64,000 nucleotides of DNA from contig NZ_LBMK01000003.1 in assembly GCF_001005295.1 (NCBI RefSeq), positions 136,579 through 200,578 on the forward strand. Direction: 5' to 3'. Positions 41,803 to 51,245 of the stretch are shown here, piece by piece; positions within the stretch are counted from its first letter, which is position 1, and each line of letters starts with the position of its first letter. Position numbers and translations under genes: made by a program. Source of the stretch: Streptomyces yangpuensis (GTDB taxonomy: Bacteria; Actinomycetota; Actinomycetes; Streptomycetales; Streptomycetaceae). The notes under the pieces are model-generated. The model ran no database searches, had not been told where the DNA came from, and worked only from the letters and a program-made list of their open reading frames with translations.

Positions 41803-43269
41803 GTGGCTGACGAGCTCACCCCGGAGACCCCGGAAGAAGAGCAGCCCAAGAAGACGCACAAGCAGCGCAAGAACGGTCTGTACCCGGGCGTCAGCGACGA
41901 ACTCGCCGAGAACATGCGCACCGGCTGGGCGGACACCGAGCTGCACGGTCTGGAGCCGATCGCGCAGGCCGCGCACACCGCCGCCCGGCGTGCCGCGCTG
42001 TCCGAGCGCTTCCCCGGTGAGCGCCTGGTGGTCCCCGCGGGCCGGCTGAAGACCCGCTCGAACGACACCGAGTACCCCTTCCGCGCCTCGACCGAGTACG
42101 CGTACCTCACCGGCGACCAGACCGAGAACGGCGTCCTGGTCCTGGAACCGACCGGCGAGACCGGGCACACCGCGACCATCTACCTGCTGCCGCGCTCCGA
42201 CCGCGAGAACGGCGAGTTCTGGCTGTCCGGCCAGGGCGAGCTGTGGGTCGGCCGCCGCCACTCCCTCACCGAGGCCGAGCAGCTCCTGGGCATCCCCGCC
42301 CAGGACGTGCGCGAGCTCGCCGAGGCCCTCACCGAGGCCGGGGGCCCGGTCCGCGCCGTGCGCGGCCACGACGCGGTGATCGAGTCCGCCCTCACCGACA
42401 AGGTGACCAAGGAGCGCGACGAGGAGCTGCGCGTCTACCTCTCCGAGGCGCGCGCCGTGAAGGACGAGTTCGAGATCGGCGAGCTGCAGAAGGCCGTCGA
42501 CTCCACGGTCCGCGGTTTCGAGGACGTCGTGAAGGTCCTCGACAAGGCCGAGGCCACGTCCGAGCGCTACATCGAGGGCACCTTCTTCCTGCGCGCCCGC
42601 GTCGAGGGCAACGACGTCGGCTACGGCTCGATCTGCGCCGCCGGCTCCCACGCGTGCACCCTGCACTGGGTGCGCAACGACGGGGACGTCCGCTCCGGTG
42701 ACCTGCTGCTGCTCGACGCCGGCGTGGAGACCCACTCCCTCTACACCGCCGACGTCACCCGCACGCTGCCGATCAACGGCACGTACACCGACATCCAGCG
42801 CAAGATCTACGACGCGGTCTACGAGTCCCAGGAAGCCGGCATCGCCGCGGTGAAGCCGGGTGCAAAGTTCCGCGACTTCCACGACGCCTCCCAGCACGTG
42901 CTGGCCGAGAAGCTCGTCGAGTGGGGCCTGCTGGAGGGCCCGGTCGAGCGTGTCCTGGAACTCGGCCTGCAGCGCCGCTGGACCCTGCACGGCACCGGCC
43001 ACATGCTCGGCATGGACGTCCACGACTGCGCCGCCGCGCGCACCGAGGCGTACGTCGACGGGACGCTGGAGCCGGGCATGTGCCTGACCGTCGAGCCCGG
43101 CCTCTACTTCCAGGCCGACGACCTGACCGTGCCCGAGGAGTACCGCGGCATCGGCGTCCGGATCGAGGACGACATCCTCGTCACCGAGGACGGCAACCGG
43201 AACATGTCGGCCGGGCTGCCCCGCACCTCGACCGACGTCGAGGCCTGGATGGCGCGCCTGAAGGGCTGA
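41803..43269 (+). CDS. pepP: Xaa-Pro aminopeptidase (aminopeptidase P, M24B)
   Basis: 488 residues. The N-terminal non-catalytic domain (about 1-210) includes RASTEYAYLTGDQTENGVLV. The pita-bread metallopeptidase domain shows the two-metal ligands: LLLLDAGVETHSLYTADVTRT (Asp, Asp), HGTGHMLGMDVHD (His), LTVEPGLYF (Glu) and GVRIEDDILVTEDG (Glu). It removes N-terminal residues preceding proline. GTG 41803 follows GAGGAGA. Confidence 0.92.
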   Translation: MADELTPETPEEEQPKKTHKQRKNGLYPGVSDELAENMRTGWADTELHGLEPIAQAAHTAARRAALSERFPGERLVVPAGRLKTRSNDTEYPFRASTEYAYLTGDQTENGVLVLEPTGETGHTATIYLLPRSDRENGEFWLSGQGELWVGRRHSLTEAEQLLGIPAQDVRELAEALTEAGGPVRAVRGHDAVIESALTDKVTKERDEELRVYLSEARAVKDEFEIGELQKAVDSTVRGFEDVVKVLDKAEATSERYIEGTFFLRARVEGNDVGYGSICAAGSHACTLHWVRNDGDVRSGDLLLLDAGVETHSLYTADVTRTLPINGTYTDIQRKIYDAVYESQEAGIAAVKPGAKFRDFHDASQHVLAEKLVEWGLLEGPVERVLELGLQRRWTLHGTGHMLGMDVHDCAAARTEAYVDGTLEPGMCLTVEPGLYFQADDLTVPEEYRGIGVRIEDDILVTEDGNRNMSAGLPRTSTDVEAWMARLKG

Positions 43270-43318
43270 CGTCAGGGGGCCGACGTCCCCGTGACCGGCG
43301 TCCGCACCGCTAGGTGCC

Positions 43319-43352
43319 GGTGGGCGGGATCCCGGACGGGGTCCCGCCCACC
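43319..43352. terminator. Bidirectional terminator between convergent genes
   Basis: Twelve-base arms (43319-43330 and 43341-43352, one mismatch) with a 10-bp centre lie 50 bp after pepP and just before the minus-strand stop at 43359. Confidence 0.65.
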
Positions 43353-43358
43353 GCCGCA

Positions 43359-43802
43359 CTACGACACCTTCAGCAGCGCGTCGTCGCGCCACTTCAGCAT
43401 CTTGTCGAAGCTCACCACGGCGCCCCGGCCCGGCCCGTTGCGGAAGCGGACGTGGTCGGAGAGCTCGGCGATCAGGTGCAGGCCCCGGCCGTGCTCGGCC
43501 AGGGCGGGTCTGCAACGGGCCACCGTGGCGGGTGGGAACCCCGGACCGGAGTCGGTCACTTCGATACGGCAGCAGTCCCCGTCCAGATAGGCCGTGACGT
43601 GGTACGCCTCGGTCTCGTCCGGGGAGTCCGCGCCCCCGCCGTGCTCCACCGCGTTGGCGCAGGCCTCGCTCAGCGCCACCGAGAGATCGAAGGAGATGTC
43701 CGGGTCCACCCCCGCGGTCTCCATCGTCCCCAGCAGCAGTCGCCTGGCGAGCGACACGCTCGCGGCTTCGCGCCTCAAGTGGAGAGACCACCAGATGCTC
43801 AT
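43359..43802 (-). CDS. HATPase-type ATP-binding protein (RsbW-like)
   Basis: 147 residues, a minimal anti-sigma-kinase fold: N-box LSVALSEACANAVEHG (near 40-55), G1 VTDSGPGF (near 81) and G2 AEHGRGLHLIAELS (near 100). It probably phosphorylates an anti-anti-sigma protein or binds a sigma factor; no partner gene is adjacent. ATG 43802 gives the usual family start (MSIWWSLHLRRE). Confidence 0.85.
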   Translation of the reverse strand: MSIWWSLHLRREAASVSLARRLLLGTMETAGVDPDISFDLSVALSEACANAVEHGGGADSPDETEAYHVTAYLDGDCCRIEVTDSGPGFPPATVARCRPALAEHGRGLHLIAELSDHVRFRNGPGRGAVVSFDKMLKWRDDALLKVS

Positions 43803-44045
43803 ACGGATACCTATTGCCGCCCGTGAGGGGCCGTAAGCGCCCTGCGGCCGTCCGGGAGGGCAATGCGCCCGTCCGGCGGATGCGGCTCTCCCGAAGAGCG
43901 GTGTATGCGGTGGCGCGCTGCCCGCACCGTCCGGCGGCGGAGCACACCGTCCGGTACCGCCTCCGCCCTTCGCACAGTGGACTCATGCGGACCTTCCGGA
44001 CCTGCCGTATGGAGGACATCAGCGCAGTGCGATGATGACCCGGCC

Positions 44046-44855
44046 ATGTCTGACCCCCACGCGACGCACGCCGGAGCCGGCCTCCGGCTGATCCGGGCCG
44101 CGGTGTTCACCGCGGTCTGTGTCGTGCTGTCCGCGGCCGGGCACGCGCTGGCGTCCTGCGCCAGCGTGCCCTGGTGGTCCCTGTGCATCGGTTTCCTCGC
44201 CGTCTTCGCGGTCGCGGCGCCGCTCGCGGGACGCCGCAGGACGCTGCCCGGCCTGGCCGCCGGGCTCACCGCCGGACAGCTCTCGCTGCACGCGCTGTTC
44301 GGCATCGGCCAGCACAGCACCGCGGCCGCCCAGGCAGCCGGCGGCGCGTCCGACAGCTCGCTCGCGGAACTCGCCGCCCGGCTGGTGTGCGGGGGCAACT
44401 CCGTACCGCTGAGCCCGGCCGACGCCCGCAGGGTCCTGGAGGCCGCCGGCCTGGACCCGGCCGCCCTGGCCCAGCAGGCCGCGGAACAGGGGCACGGCAC
44501 GCACGTGGCCCAGGCCGTCACCACCGCGCCCGAGACCGGCCTGTTCAGCCCGGCCATGCTGCTCGGACACCTGCTGGCCGCACTCGTCGCCGGCTGGCTG
44601 CTCGGCCGCGGCGACGCCGCGCTCTTCCGGCTCGTCGAACTGTCCCGGCTCACCGCCGAGGCCGTCCCGATGCGCCCGCTGCGCGCCGCACTGGCCTTCG
44701 TACGCGCCCTCGGCGCCGGACTCGGCGGGCCTGCCCGCACCCCGCGGACCGGGCGCAGGACCGGGACCGACCCAGCGGCCCGCACGGGCCGGGAAGCACT
44801 CCAGCACACGGTGATCCGCCGCGGGCCGCCCGCAGTGTTCGCCCTCGCAGCCTGA
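44046..44855 (+). CDS. Integral membrane protein upstream of the copper cluster
   Basis: 269 residues. Hydrophobic helices lie at about 14-36, 42-60 and 66-80, then a hydrophilic loop containing HSTAAAQAAGG and GHGTHVAQAV, and another helix near 165-185. His-rich loops and the position directly ahead of the copper genes hint at a metal-related role, but no family is recognised. ATG 44046 (MSDPHATHAG) is chosen. Confidence 0.65.
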   Translation: MSDPHATHAGAGLRLIRAAVFTAVCVVLSAAGHALASCASVPWWSLCIGFLAVFAVAAPLAGRRRTLPGLAAGLTAGQLSLHALFGIGQHSTAAAQAAGGASDSSLAELAARLVCGGNSVPLSPADARRVLEAAGLDPAALAQQAAEQGHGTHVAQAVTTAPETGLFSPAMLLGHLLAALVAGWLLGRGDAALFRLVELSRLTAEAVPMRPLRAALAFVRALGAGLGGPARTPRTGRRTGTDPAARTGREALQHTVIRRGPPAVFALAA

Positions 44856-44963
44856 CGCGGCACCCTCCTCCCCGGGACACAGCGGGAGCACCGGTGCCGC
44901 GTGCTCCGCGCGCGCCCGTGCGCGGAGCCACCGCCACCACTGCTTCCGTGGAGTGTTTCTGCC

Positions 44964-45698
44964 ATGAAGACCTCGCGCGTCTCCTTCGCCGCTGCCCTCG
45001 CCGCCGGCTCGGTCCTCGTCCTGTCCGGCACCGCCTTCGCACACGTCGGCGTGCAGCCGATCGGCGAAGCCGCCAAGGGCGGGTACGCGACGCTCAACTT
45101 CAAGGTCCCCAACGAGCGCGACAACGCCTCGACCACGCAGCTCGAGGTCAACTTCCCGGTCGACCAGCCGCTCACGTCCGTCATGCCGCAGGACGTTCCC
45201 GGCTGGACCGTGAACGTCGAGAAGACGAAGCTCGACAAGCCGCTGACCGTGCACGGAAAGCAGGTCAACGAGGTCGTCACCAAGGTGACCTGGTCCGGCG
45301 GAAAGATCGGACCGGGCATGTTCCAGCAGTTCCCGGTCTCCGTCGGCAAGCTCCCCGAGAACGCCGACCAGATGGTGTTCAAGGCGATCCAGACCTACGA
45401 CAACGACGAGGTCGTGCGCTGGATCGAGGAGGCCAAGGAAGGCGCCGCGGAACCGCAGACGCCGGCCCCCGTGCTGAAGCTGGCCGCCGCGAAGGGCGCC
45501 GACCACCACGCCGGCGGCAAGACCGACGAGGCGAAGAACACCGAGAAGGACGGCGGAAAGGACGCCGGGCACGGCCACGACGAGGCCTCCGCCGACCACG
45601 GCTCCGACACCACCGCGCGCGCGCTCGGCATCGCCGGCATCGTCGTCGGACTCGGCGGTGTCGCCTTCGGCGTCGCCTCGCGCCGCCGCTCCGCCTGA
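44964..45698 (+). CDS. YcnI-family (DUF1775) exported copper-binding protein
   Basis: 244 residues. The signal peptide is cleaved after SGTAFA, leaving His at the mature N-terminus (HVGVQPIGEAAKGGYATLNFKVPNE), the copper ligand position of YcnI proteins. The beta-sandwich ends near residue 165. A His/Lys/Asp-rich tail (HHAGGK, HGHDEASADH) and a C-terminal transmembrane helix (about 215-235) with basic end anchor it. It is the first of five genes for extracytoplasmic copper handling. Confidence 0.9.
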   Translation: MKTSRVSFAAALAAGSVLVLSGTAFAHVGVQPIGEAAKGGYATLNFKVPNERDNASTTQLEVNFPVDQPLTSVMPQDVPGWTVNVEKTKLDKPLTVHGKQVNEVVTKVTWSGGKIGPGMFQQFPVSVGKLPENADQMVFKAIQTYDNDEVVRWIEEAKEGAAEPQTPAPVLKLAAAKGADHHAGGKTDEAKNTEKDGGKDAGHGHDEASADHGSDTTARALGIAGIVVGLGGVAFGVASRRRSA

Positions 45699-45773
45699 CG
45701 TACCGCGCCCCCGGGCGCGTTCTCTCCGTACAGCCCGACCATCCTGCATCCCCGATCCCAGGGACATCTCTCC

Positions 45774-46430
45774 ATGCGCACCACACGTGTGACGGTCGCC
45801 GCGCTCCTCGCCGCGGCCGCGCTCACCCTCACCGCCTGCGGCGGCGGTGAACCCGCCAAGAACAGCGGCGTCACCCAGATCTCCGGCGGCCAGAACGGCA
45901 ACAAGGCGGCCACGGTCCTGGACCGCCCCTTCACCAAGCCGGAGCTCGTCCTGACGGACACCACCGGCAAGCCGTGGAACCTCCGCGAGCAGACCCAGGG
46001 CAGGCCGACGCTCATCTACTTCGGCTACACCAACTGCCCCGACGTGTGCCCGCTGACGATGAGCAACATCGCCGTCGCCAAGAAGAACCTCCCCAAGGAG
46101 GACCAGGAGAACCTGCGGGTGGTCTTCGTGACCACCGATCCCGAACGGGACACCGCCGAATCCCTCGGTGCGTGGCTCAAGGCACAGGACCCGTCCTTCA
46201 TCGGGCTCACCGGGGACTTCGCGACCATCCAGGCCGCCGCCCGCACGCTCGGCATCGGCATCGATCCCGCCAAGAAGGAGACGGACGGCAGCGTCGTCTC
46301 CATGCACGGCGCGCAGGTCATCGCGTTCTCACCCAAGACCGACGAGGGCTACGTCCTCTACGGCGAGGGCACGACCGTCGACGACTACGCCAAGGATCTG
46401 CCGAAGCTCATCAAGGGGGAGAACCCGTGA
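45774..46430 (+). CDS. sco: Sco (SCO1/SenC) copper chaperone lipoprotein
   Basis: 218 residues. The lipobox is LTLTACGG (Cys near 22). The thioredoxin-like fold carries GYTNCPDVCPLTM (CxxxC) and SMHGAQVIAF (His), the three copper ligands. Sco in Streptomyces lividans delivers copper to cytochrome oxidase and supports development. The stop overlaps the next start (GTGA). Confidence 0.93.
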   Translation: MRTTRVTVAALLAAAALTLTACGGGEPAKNSGVTQISGGQNGNKAATVLDRPFTKPELVLTDTTGKPWNLREQTQGRPTLIYFGYTNCPDVCPLTMSNIAVAKKNLPKEDQENLRVVFVTTDPERDTAESLGAWLKAQDPSFIGLTGDFATIQAAARTLGIGIDPAKKETDGSVVSMHGAQVIAFSPKTDEGYVLYGEGTTVDDYAKDLPKLIKGENP

Positions 46431-46906
46431 ACACCCGCACCACCCGCATCCTCGCCGCCGCCCTCTCCCTGACGGCAGCGCTCGCCATATCCGGCTGCTC
46501 CGGCGACAGCGAGCCCGCGATGAGCGTCAGCGGCGCCTTCATGCCGCAGCCGGTCAACAACAAGATGGCCGGCGGGTTCATGGTCATCAAGAACGACTCC
46601 GGCACCGCCGACAAGCTCACCGGCGCCACCTCCCCGCTCTCCGACGATCTCCAGATCCACGAGACCAAGGACCAGAAGATGCAGCAGGTCCAGTCGATGG
46701 ACGTGCCGGCGAACGGCGAGCTCAAGCTGGAGCGCGGCGGCAACCACATCATGTTCATGGGGCTGAAGAACACCCCGAAGGTCGGCGACAAGGTCACCGT
46801 CGAGCTCCGCTTCGAGAAGGCCGGCTCCGTCAAGGTCGAGCTGGACGTGAAGGACCGGACGTACAACGCGCAGGCTCCGACATCCACGGGCCACAACGGC
46901 CACTGA
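46427..46906 (+). CDS. PCuAC-type extracytoplasmic copper chaperone (ECuC-like)
   Basis: 159 residues. Lipobox AISGCSGD (Cys near 24). Copper-binding residues are in LQIHETKDQKMQQVQSM (His, Met) and GGNHIMFMGLK (His, Met). In S. lividans the equivalent ECuC passes copper to Sco. GTG 46427 overlaps the sco stop by 4 bp. Confidence 0.9.
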   Translation: MNTRTTRILAAALSLTAALAISGCSGDSEPAMSVSGAFMPQPVNNKMAGGFMVIKNDSGTADKLTGATSPLSDDLQIHETKDQKMQQVQSMDVPANGELKLERGGNHIMFMGLKNTPKVGDKVTVELRFEKAGSVKVELDVKDRTYNAQAPTSTGHNGH

Positions 46907-46927
46907 CGGACCGAGGACTGACACGCC

Positions 46928-48976
46928 ATGACGGCCACCGCCCCCTCCACGGCCCGCGCCCTCGCCAAGGCATTCCTGCCGCGGTTCGCGCTGGTCCTCG
47001 CAGCCCTGCTGGCGACCCTGTTCACCGCGGCCTCACCGGCCACGGCGCACGCCGCACTCACCGCGAGCGACCCCACGGACGGGGCGGTGGTCGCCACGGC
47101 ACCCGCCCAGGTCTCGCTCTCCTTCTCGGAGCAGGTCGCCATGGGTGACGACTCGATCCGTGTCCTCGACCCCCAGGGCCGGCGGGTGGACACCGGTGAG
47201 CTGCGCGACATGTGCAGCGGGAACACCGTCCGCTACGGCACCGCCCTGCATTCCGGTCTGCCCAACGGCACCTACACCGTCGCCTGGCAGGCAGTCTCCG
47301 CGGACAGCCACCCGATCTCCGGCGCGTTCACCTTCTCCATCGGCGCGCCCTCGGCCACCGAGGTCTCCCTCCCCACCACCCGGGCGGGCGGCGGACCCGT
47401 CGGGATCGCCTACGGCATTGCCCGCTACGCCGCCTACGCCGGCTTCACCGTCCTGGTGGGCGGTGCGGCCTTCATCCTGCTGTGCTGGCGCCGGGGCGCC
47501 GCCGAGCGGCCGCTCCAGAAGCTCGTCGTGCGGGCCTGGGTCACCCTGACCGCAGCCACCCTCGCGATGCTGGTGCTGCGGGCCCCGTACACGGGCTCCG
47601 GCCGGTTCGCGGACGCCTTCGACCTGGACGGGCTCAGGGCGGTACTGGAGACCAGGACGGGTGCTTCGCTGGTCTCCCGGCTGTTGCTGCTGGGGGCGGC
47701 CGCCCTCTTCGTCGCGGTCCTCTTCGGCGTGTACGCGCGCCGCCTGCAGGACACCGGGTCCGAGGAGGACACCGCCGAGGACACCGACGACCTGACCTTC
47801 GGGCTGGCCATCGGCGGGGCCGTCGTCTCCGGCGGTATCGCGGCCACCTGGGCCCTCTCCGAGCACGCCTCCACCGGCATCCAGCCCGGCCTCGCCATGC
47901 CGGCCGACATCCTGCACATGCTGGCCGTCGCCACCTGGCTCGGCGGTCTCTCCGCCCTGCTCGTCGCCCTGCACAAGGTGCCGGGAATCGAGCGCTCGGC
48001 GGTGCGGGGGTTCTCCCGGGTCGCCTTCGTCAGTGTGGTGGTCCTGGCCGTCACGGGCGTCTACCAGGCCTGGCGGCAGACCGGCAGCTGGTCTGCGCTC
48101 ACCGGCACCGAGTACGGGCGGCTGCTGCTCCTCAAGGTCGCCCTGGTCGCCGTTCTCCTCGGCGTCGCCTCCATGTCGCGGAAGTGGACCGCCCGGCTCG
48201 CCGAGGCTCCTGCGGCCGCCGAGAAGCCCGGCACGAAGGTGGGCGCGCAGGTGCCCGCGGGGGACGATGTTTCACGTGAAACACGTCCGGACACCTCCGG
48301 CACTTCGGGCGCCTCGGGTACTGAGGGCACCGTGGGTACTGAAGGCGCCTCGGATGCCTCCGATGTTTCACGTGAAACAGAGCCCGCCACCGTTCCGGCG
48401 GACCCGGAGCGTGCCGCCCAGCTCGCCCGGCAGCGTGCCGCCCTCGACAACGCACGCGAGAAGCGGGTGCGGGACGCGGACCCGGACCGCGCGGGCCTGC
48501 GCCGCTCGGTCCTCGTCGAGGCGGCGATCGCCGTGGTCCTGCTCGTCGTGACCACGGTCCTCACGAGCACCGAGCCGGGGCGCACCGTCGAGCAGGAGGC
48601 GGCCCGCGGCTCCACCGCCACCGCGGTCCCCGACCGCGCCGTGAAGATCACCCTGCCGTTCGACACCGGCGGCCCGAACGGCAAGGGATCCGTCCGGCTG
48701 GAGCTCGATCCAGGCCGGGTCGGCGCGAACACCCTGCACCTATGGGCGGACTCCGGCGACGGGCAGCCCTTCGACCTCCCCGAGATCAAGGTGGCCTTCA
48801 CCCTCCCGGCCAAGGACATCGGCCCCCTGCCGGTGGTCCCCGACCAGGCCTCCCCCGGGCACTGGACCGCATCGGGCGTCCAACTGCCGCTCGCCGGCGA
48901 ATGGCGCATCGATGTGACCGTCCGTACGTCCGACATCGACCAGACCACCGTCCAGAAGACTGTGAAGATCGGCTGA
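46928..48976 (+). CDS. CopC-CopD fusion copper resistance/transport protein
   Basis: 682 residues. Signal peptide (1-41) and a CopC domain whose mature N-terminus is HAALTASDPTDGAVV (copper-ligand His) with SADSHPISGAF as second site. Next come about eight CopD membrane helices (about 158-430, including EHASTGIQPGLAMPADILHMLAVATWLGG). A 75-residue acidic Ser/Gly/Thr linker (about 435-510) contains two VSRET peptides encoded by parS sites. A ninth helix (about 535-553) leads to a C-terminal beta-sandwich domain (about 570-682) ending VQKTVKIG. It lies 21 bp after the PCuAC gene. Confidence 0.9.
   Translation: MTATAPSTARALAKAFLPRFALVLAALLATLFTAASPATAHAALTASDPTDGAVVATAPAQVSLSFSEQVAMGDDSIRVLDPQGRRVDTGELRDMCSGNTVRYGTALHSGLPNGTYTVAWQAVSADSHPISGAFTFSIGAPSATEVSLPTTRAGGGPVGIAYGIARYAAYAGFTVLVGGAAFILLCWRRGAAERPLQKLVVRAWVTLTAATLAMLVLRAPYTGSGRFADAFDLDGLRAVLETRTGASLVSRLLLLGAAALFVAVLFGVYARRLQDTGSEEDTAEDTDDLTFGLAIGGAVVSGGIAATWALSEHASTGIQPGLAMPADILHMLAVATWLGGLSALLVALHKVPGIERSAVRGFSRVAFVSVVVLAVTGVYQAWRQTGSWSALTGTEYGRLLLLKVALVAVLLGVASMSRKWTARLAEAPAAAEKPGTKVGAQVPAGDDVSRETRPDTSGTSGASGTEGTVGTEGASDASDVSRETEPATVPADPERAAQLARQRAALDNAREKRVRDADPDRAGLRRSVLVEAAIAVVLLVVTTVLTSTEPGRTVEQEAARGSTATAVPDRAVKITLPFDTGGPNGKGSVRLELDPGRVGANTLHLWADSGDGQPFDLPEIKVAFTLPAKDIGPLPVVPDQASPGHWTASGVQLPLAGEWRIDVTVRTSDIDQTTVQKTVKIG
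48269..48282. promoter_or_regulatory. parS site 4, inside the copC-copD gene
   Basis: An exact GTTTCACGTGAAAC, in frame as Val-Ser-Arg-Glu-Thr, in the linker region of the CopC-CopD protein. Confidence 0.95.
48365..48378. promoter_or_regulatory. parS site 5, inside the copC-copD gene
   Basis: A second exact parS, 96 bp after site 4, in the same frame and again reading Asp-Val-Ser-Arg-Glu-Thr with the preceding codon. Confidence 0.95.
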
Positions 48977-48981
48977 CCAGC

Positions 48982-50259
48982 GTGACCGAGAGCAACCCCG
49001 ACATCGAGATCTCCCGGCGCAGACTGCTGGGCACCGTCGGCGCCGCAGGCGCCGTCGGCCTGGCCCTGGGCGGCGCGAGCGGCGCCCTCGCGCACTCCGC
49101 GCTCGCCGACTCCGGGGGCGGCTCCGCCACCGGAGCGGCAGGGAGCCTCTCTTCCCTCGGAGCCACCCGGGTGGCGTTCGACGGAGACCACCAGGCCGGC
49201 ATCACCACTCCCCTCCAGGCCAAGGGACATGTCCTCGCCTTCGATCTGGCCCCGGGAGCGGGCCGCACCGAGGCCGCCGCGCTGCTGCGACGCTGGTCCG
49301 AGACGGCACGCCGGCTCATGGCGGGCGAGACCGCCCCGACGGCCGACAGCGGCATCGCCCTTGATGCCGGGCCGTCCTCCCTCACGGTCACCTTCGGCTT
49401 CGGACATTCCTTCTTCGAGCGCACGGGCCTCACCGCCCGCCGCCCCACCGCCCTCGACCCGCTGCCCGACTTCTCCTCGGACCGGCTCGATGCCCAGCGC
49501 AGCAACGGCGACCTGTGGGTCCAGATCGGCGCGAACGACGCACTGGTCGCCTTCCACGCCCTGCGCGCACTCCAGAAGGACGCCGGGGAGGCGGCGCGCG
49601 TCCGCTGGCAGATGAACGGCTTCAACCGGTCCCCCGGCGCGACCGGCACACCGATGACCGCCCGCAACCTCATGGGGCAGGTCGACGGCACCGGCAATCC
49701 GAAGCCCTCCGAGCCCGACTTCGACAAGCGGATCTTCGTGCCCGCCCAGGGCCCCGGGCCCGCGGAACACGCCTGGATGGGCGGCGGCTCGTACGCCGTC
49801 GTGCGGCGCATCCGTATGCTCCTCGACGACTGGGACAAGCAGTCCCTCGCGCAGCAAGAACAGGTCATCGGCCGGACCAAGGCCACCGGGGCCCCGCTGA
49901 CGGGCGGCAGCGAGACCACCGAGATGCAGCTCGACAAGATCGGCACCGACGGCAAGCCCGTCATCCCGTCCAACGCCCACGCCCGGATCTCGGCCCCCGA
50001 GCAGAACGGCGGGGCGGCCATGCTACGGCGCCCCTTCTCCTTCCACGACGGGATCGGCCCCGACGGCGCTCCCGATGCCGGGCTCCTGTTCATCTGCTGG
50101 CAGGCCGACCCGCTGCGCGGGTTCGTGCCCGTGCAGCGCAAGCTCGACCGCGGCGACGCGCTGTCGGCGTTCATCCGGCACGAGTCCAGCGGCCTGTACG
50201 CGGTTCCACCCGGCCCGCGCAGCGGCGAGTACGTGGGCCAGCGGCTGCTCGAAGGGTGA
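48982..50259 (+). CDS. dtpA: Tat-exported Dyp-type heme peroxidase DtpA
   Basis: 425 residues. The N-terminus holds a twin-arginine signal (SRRRLLGTVGAAGAVGLALGG). The Dyp signature GQVDGTGNPKPSE (GxxDG, distal Asp) lies near residue 233 and the proximal heme His is in NAHARISAPE. Gene order sco-PCuAC-copCD-dtpA is that of the S. lividans dtpA operon, where DtpA is needed to mature the copper oxidase GlxA and for copper-dependent morphogenesis. GTG 48982 starts 5 bp after the copCD stop. Confidence 0.93.
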   Translation: MTESNPDIEISRRRLLGTVGAAGAVGLALGGASGALAHSALADSGGGSATGAAGSLSSLGATRVAFDGDHQAGITTPLQAKGHVLAFDLAPGAGRTEAAALLRRWSETARRLMAGETAPTADSGIALDAGPSSLTVTFGFGHSFFERTGLTARRPTALDPLPDFSSDRLDAQRSNGDLWVQIGANDALVAFHALRALQKDAGEAARVRWQMNGFNRSPGATGTPMTARNLMGQVDGTGNPKPSEPDFDKRIFVPAQGPGPAEHAWMGGGSYAVVRRIRMLLDDWDKQSLAQQEQVIGRTKATGAPLTGGSETTEMQLDKIGTDGKPVIPSNAHARISAPEQNGGAAMLRRPFSFHDGIGPDGAPDAGLLFICWQADPLRGFVPVQRKLDRGDALSAFIRHESSGLYAVPPGPRSGEYVGQRLLEG

Positions 50260-50301
50260 ACAGCACCGCAGCGGCCGGCGCCCCGGCATTAGGCTGATCG
50301 C

Positions 50302-51237
50302 ATGTCAGCCACCCGCTTCACGTATCTCGGTCCCGAGGGCACCTTCACCGAGGCCGCCCTGCGCACCCTGCCGGAAGCCGCGACCCGGGAGCTCGTCCCG
50401 ATGGTGTCGGTCCCGGCCGCCCTGGACGCCGTGCGGGGCGGGGAGGCGGCCGCCGCCCTCGTCCCGATCGAGAACTCTGTGGAGGGCGGGGTCACGGCCA
50501 CCCTCGACGAGCTGGCCTCGGGCGAACCGCTGATGATCTACCGCGAGGTGCTGCTGCCCATCGCGTTCGCCCTGCTCGTCCGCCCGGGTACCGCCCTGTC
50601 GGACGTGAAGACCGTCACCGGGCACCCGGTCGCCCAGCCGCAGGTACGGAACTGGCTGCGGGCGAACCTGCCCGACGCGGTGTGGGAGTCGGCGGCCTCG
50701 AACGCCGACGGCGCCCGGCTGGTCCAGGAGGGGCGCTTCGACGCCGCCTTCGCGGGCGAGTTCGCCGCCGCCACCTACGGCCTCGTCCCGCTGGTCACCA
50801 AGATCCATGACGCGGAGAACGCCGAGACCCGGTTCGTGCTGGTGGGCCGCCCCGCGCGGCCGGCCGCGCCGACGGGGGCGGACAAGACGTCCGTCGTGCT
50901 GTGGCTCGGCGACGATCACCCCGGTGCACTGCTGGAGCTCCTCCAGGAGTTCGCGGTCCGCGGGGTGAACCTGATGCTCATCCAGTCCCGTCCGACCGGA
51001 CAGGGCATCGGCAACTACTGCTTCGCCGTCGACGCGGAGGGCCACATCTCGGACCGGCGGGTCAGCGAGGCCCTCATGGGCCTCAAGCGGACCTGTCCCC
51101 AGGTCCGCTTCCTCGGCTCCTATCCGCGGGCCGGGGTCGCTCAGAGTGACGTCCGCTCTCCGCGGGCCGGTACCTCCGATGGCGACTTCACGGCTGCCTC
51201 CGACTGGCTGGCCCGCTGCCTCGACGGCCGGGCGTAG
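50302..51237 (+). CDS. pheA: Prephenate dehydratase
   Basis: 311 residues. The catalytic domain (about 1-185) has YLGPEGTFTEAAL, ENSVEGGVTATLDEL and the TRF motif in ETRFVLVG. A C-terminal ACT domain (about 195-275; DHPGALLELLQEFAVRGVNLMLIQSRP) gives feedback control by phenylalanine. It converts prephenate to phenylpyruvate. ATG 50302 starts 42 bp after dtpA. Confidence 0.95.
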   Translation: MSATRFTYLGPEGTFTEAALRTLPEAATRELVPMVSVPAALDAVRGGEAAAALVPIENSVEGGVTATLDELASGEPLMIYREVLLPIAFALLVRPGTALSDVKTVTGHPVAQPQVRNWLRANLPDAVWESAASNADGARLVQEGRFDAAFAGEFAAATYGLVPLVTKIHDAENAETRFVLVGRPARPAAPTGADKTSVVLWLGDDHPGALLELLQEFAVRGVNLMLIQSRPTGQGIGNYCFAVDAEGHISDRRVSEALMGLKRTCPQVRFLGSYPRAGVAQSDVRSPRAGTSDGDFTAASDWLARCLDGRA

Positions 51238-51245
51238 GACCTCCG

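Noticed and set aside
41161..44019. A 952-codon minus-strand open frame across pepP
   Set aside because: It overlaps convincing plus-strand aminopeptidase P motifs and encodes low-complexity Gly/Val/Leu/Asp sequence; it is a shadow frame.
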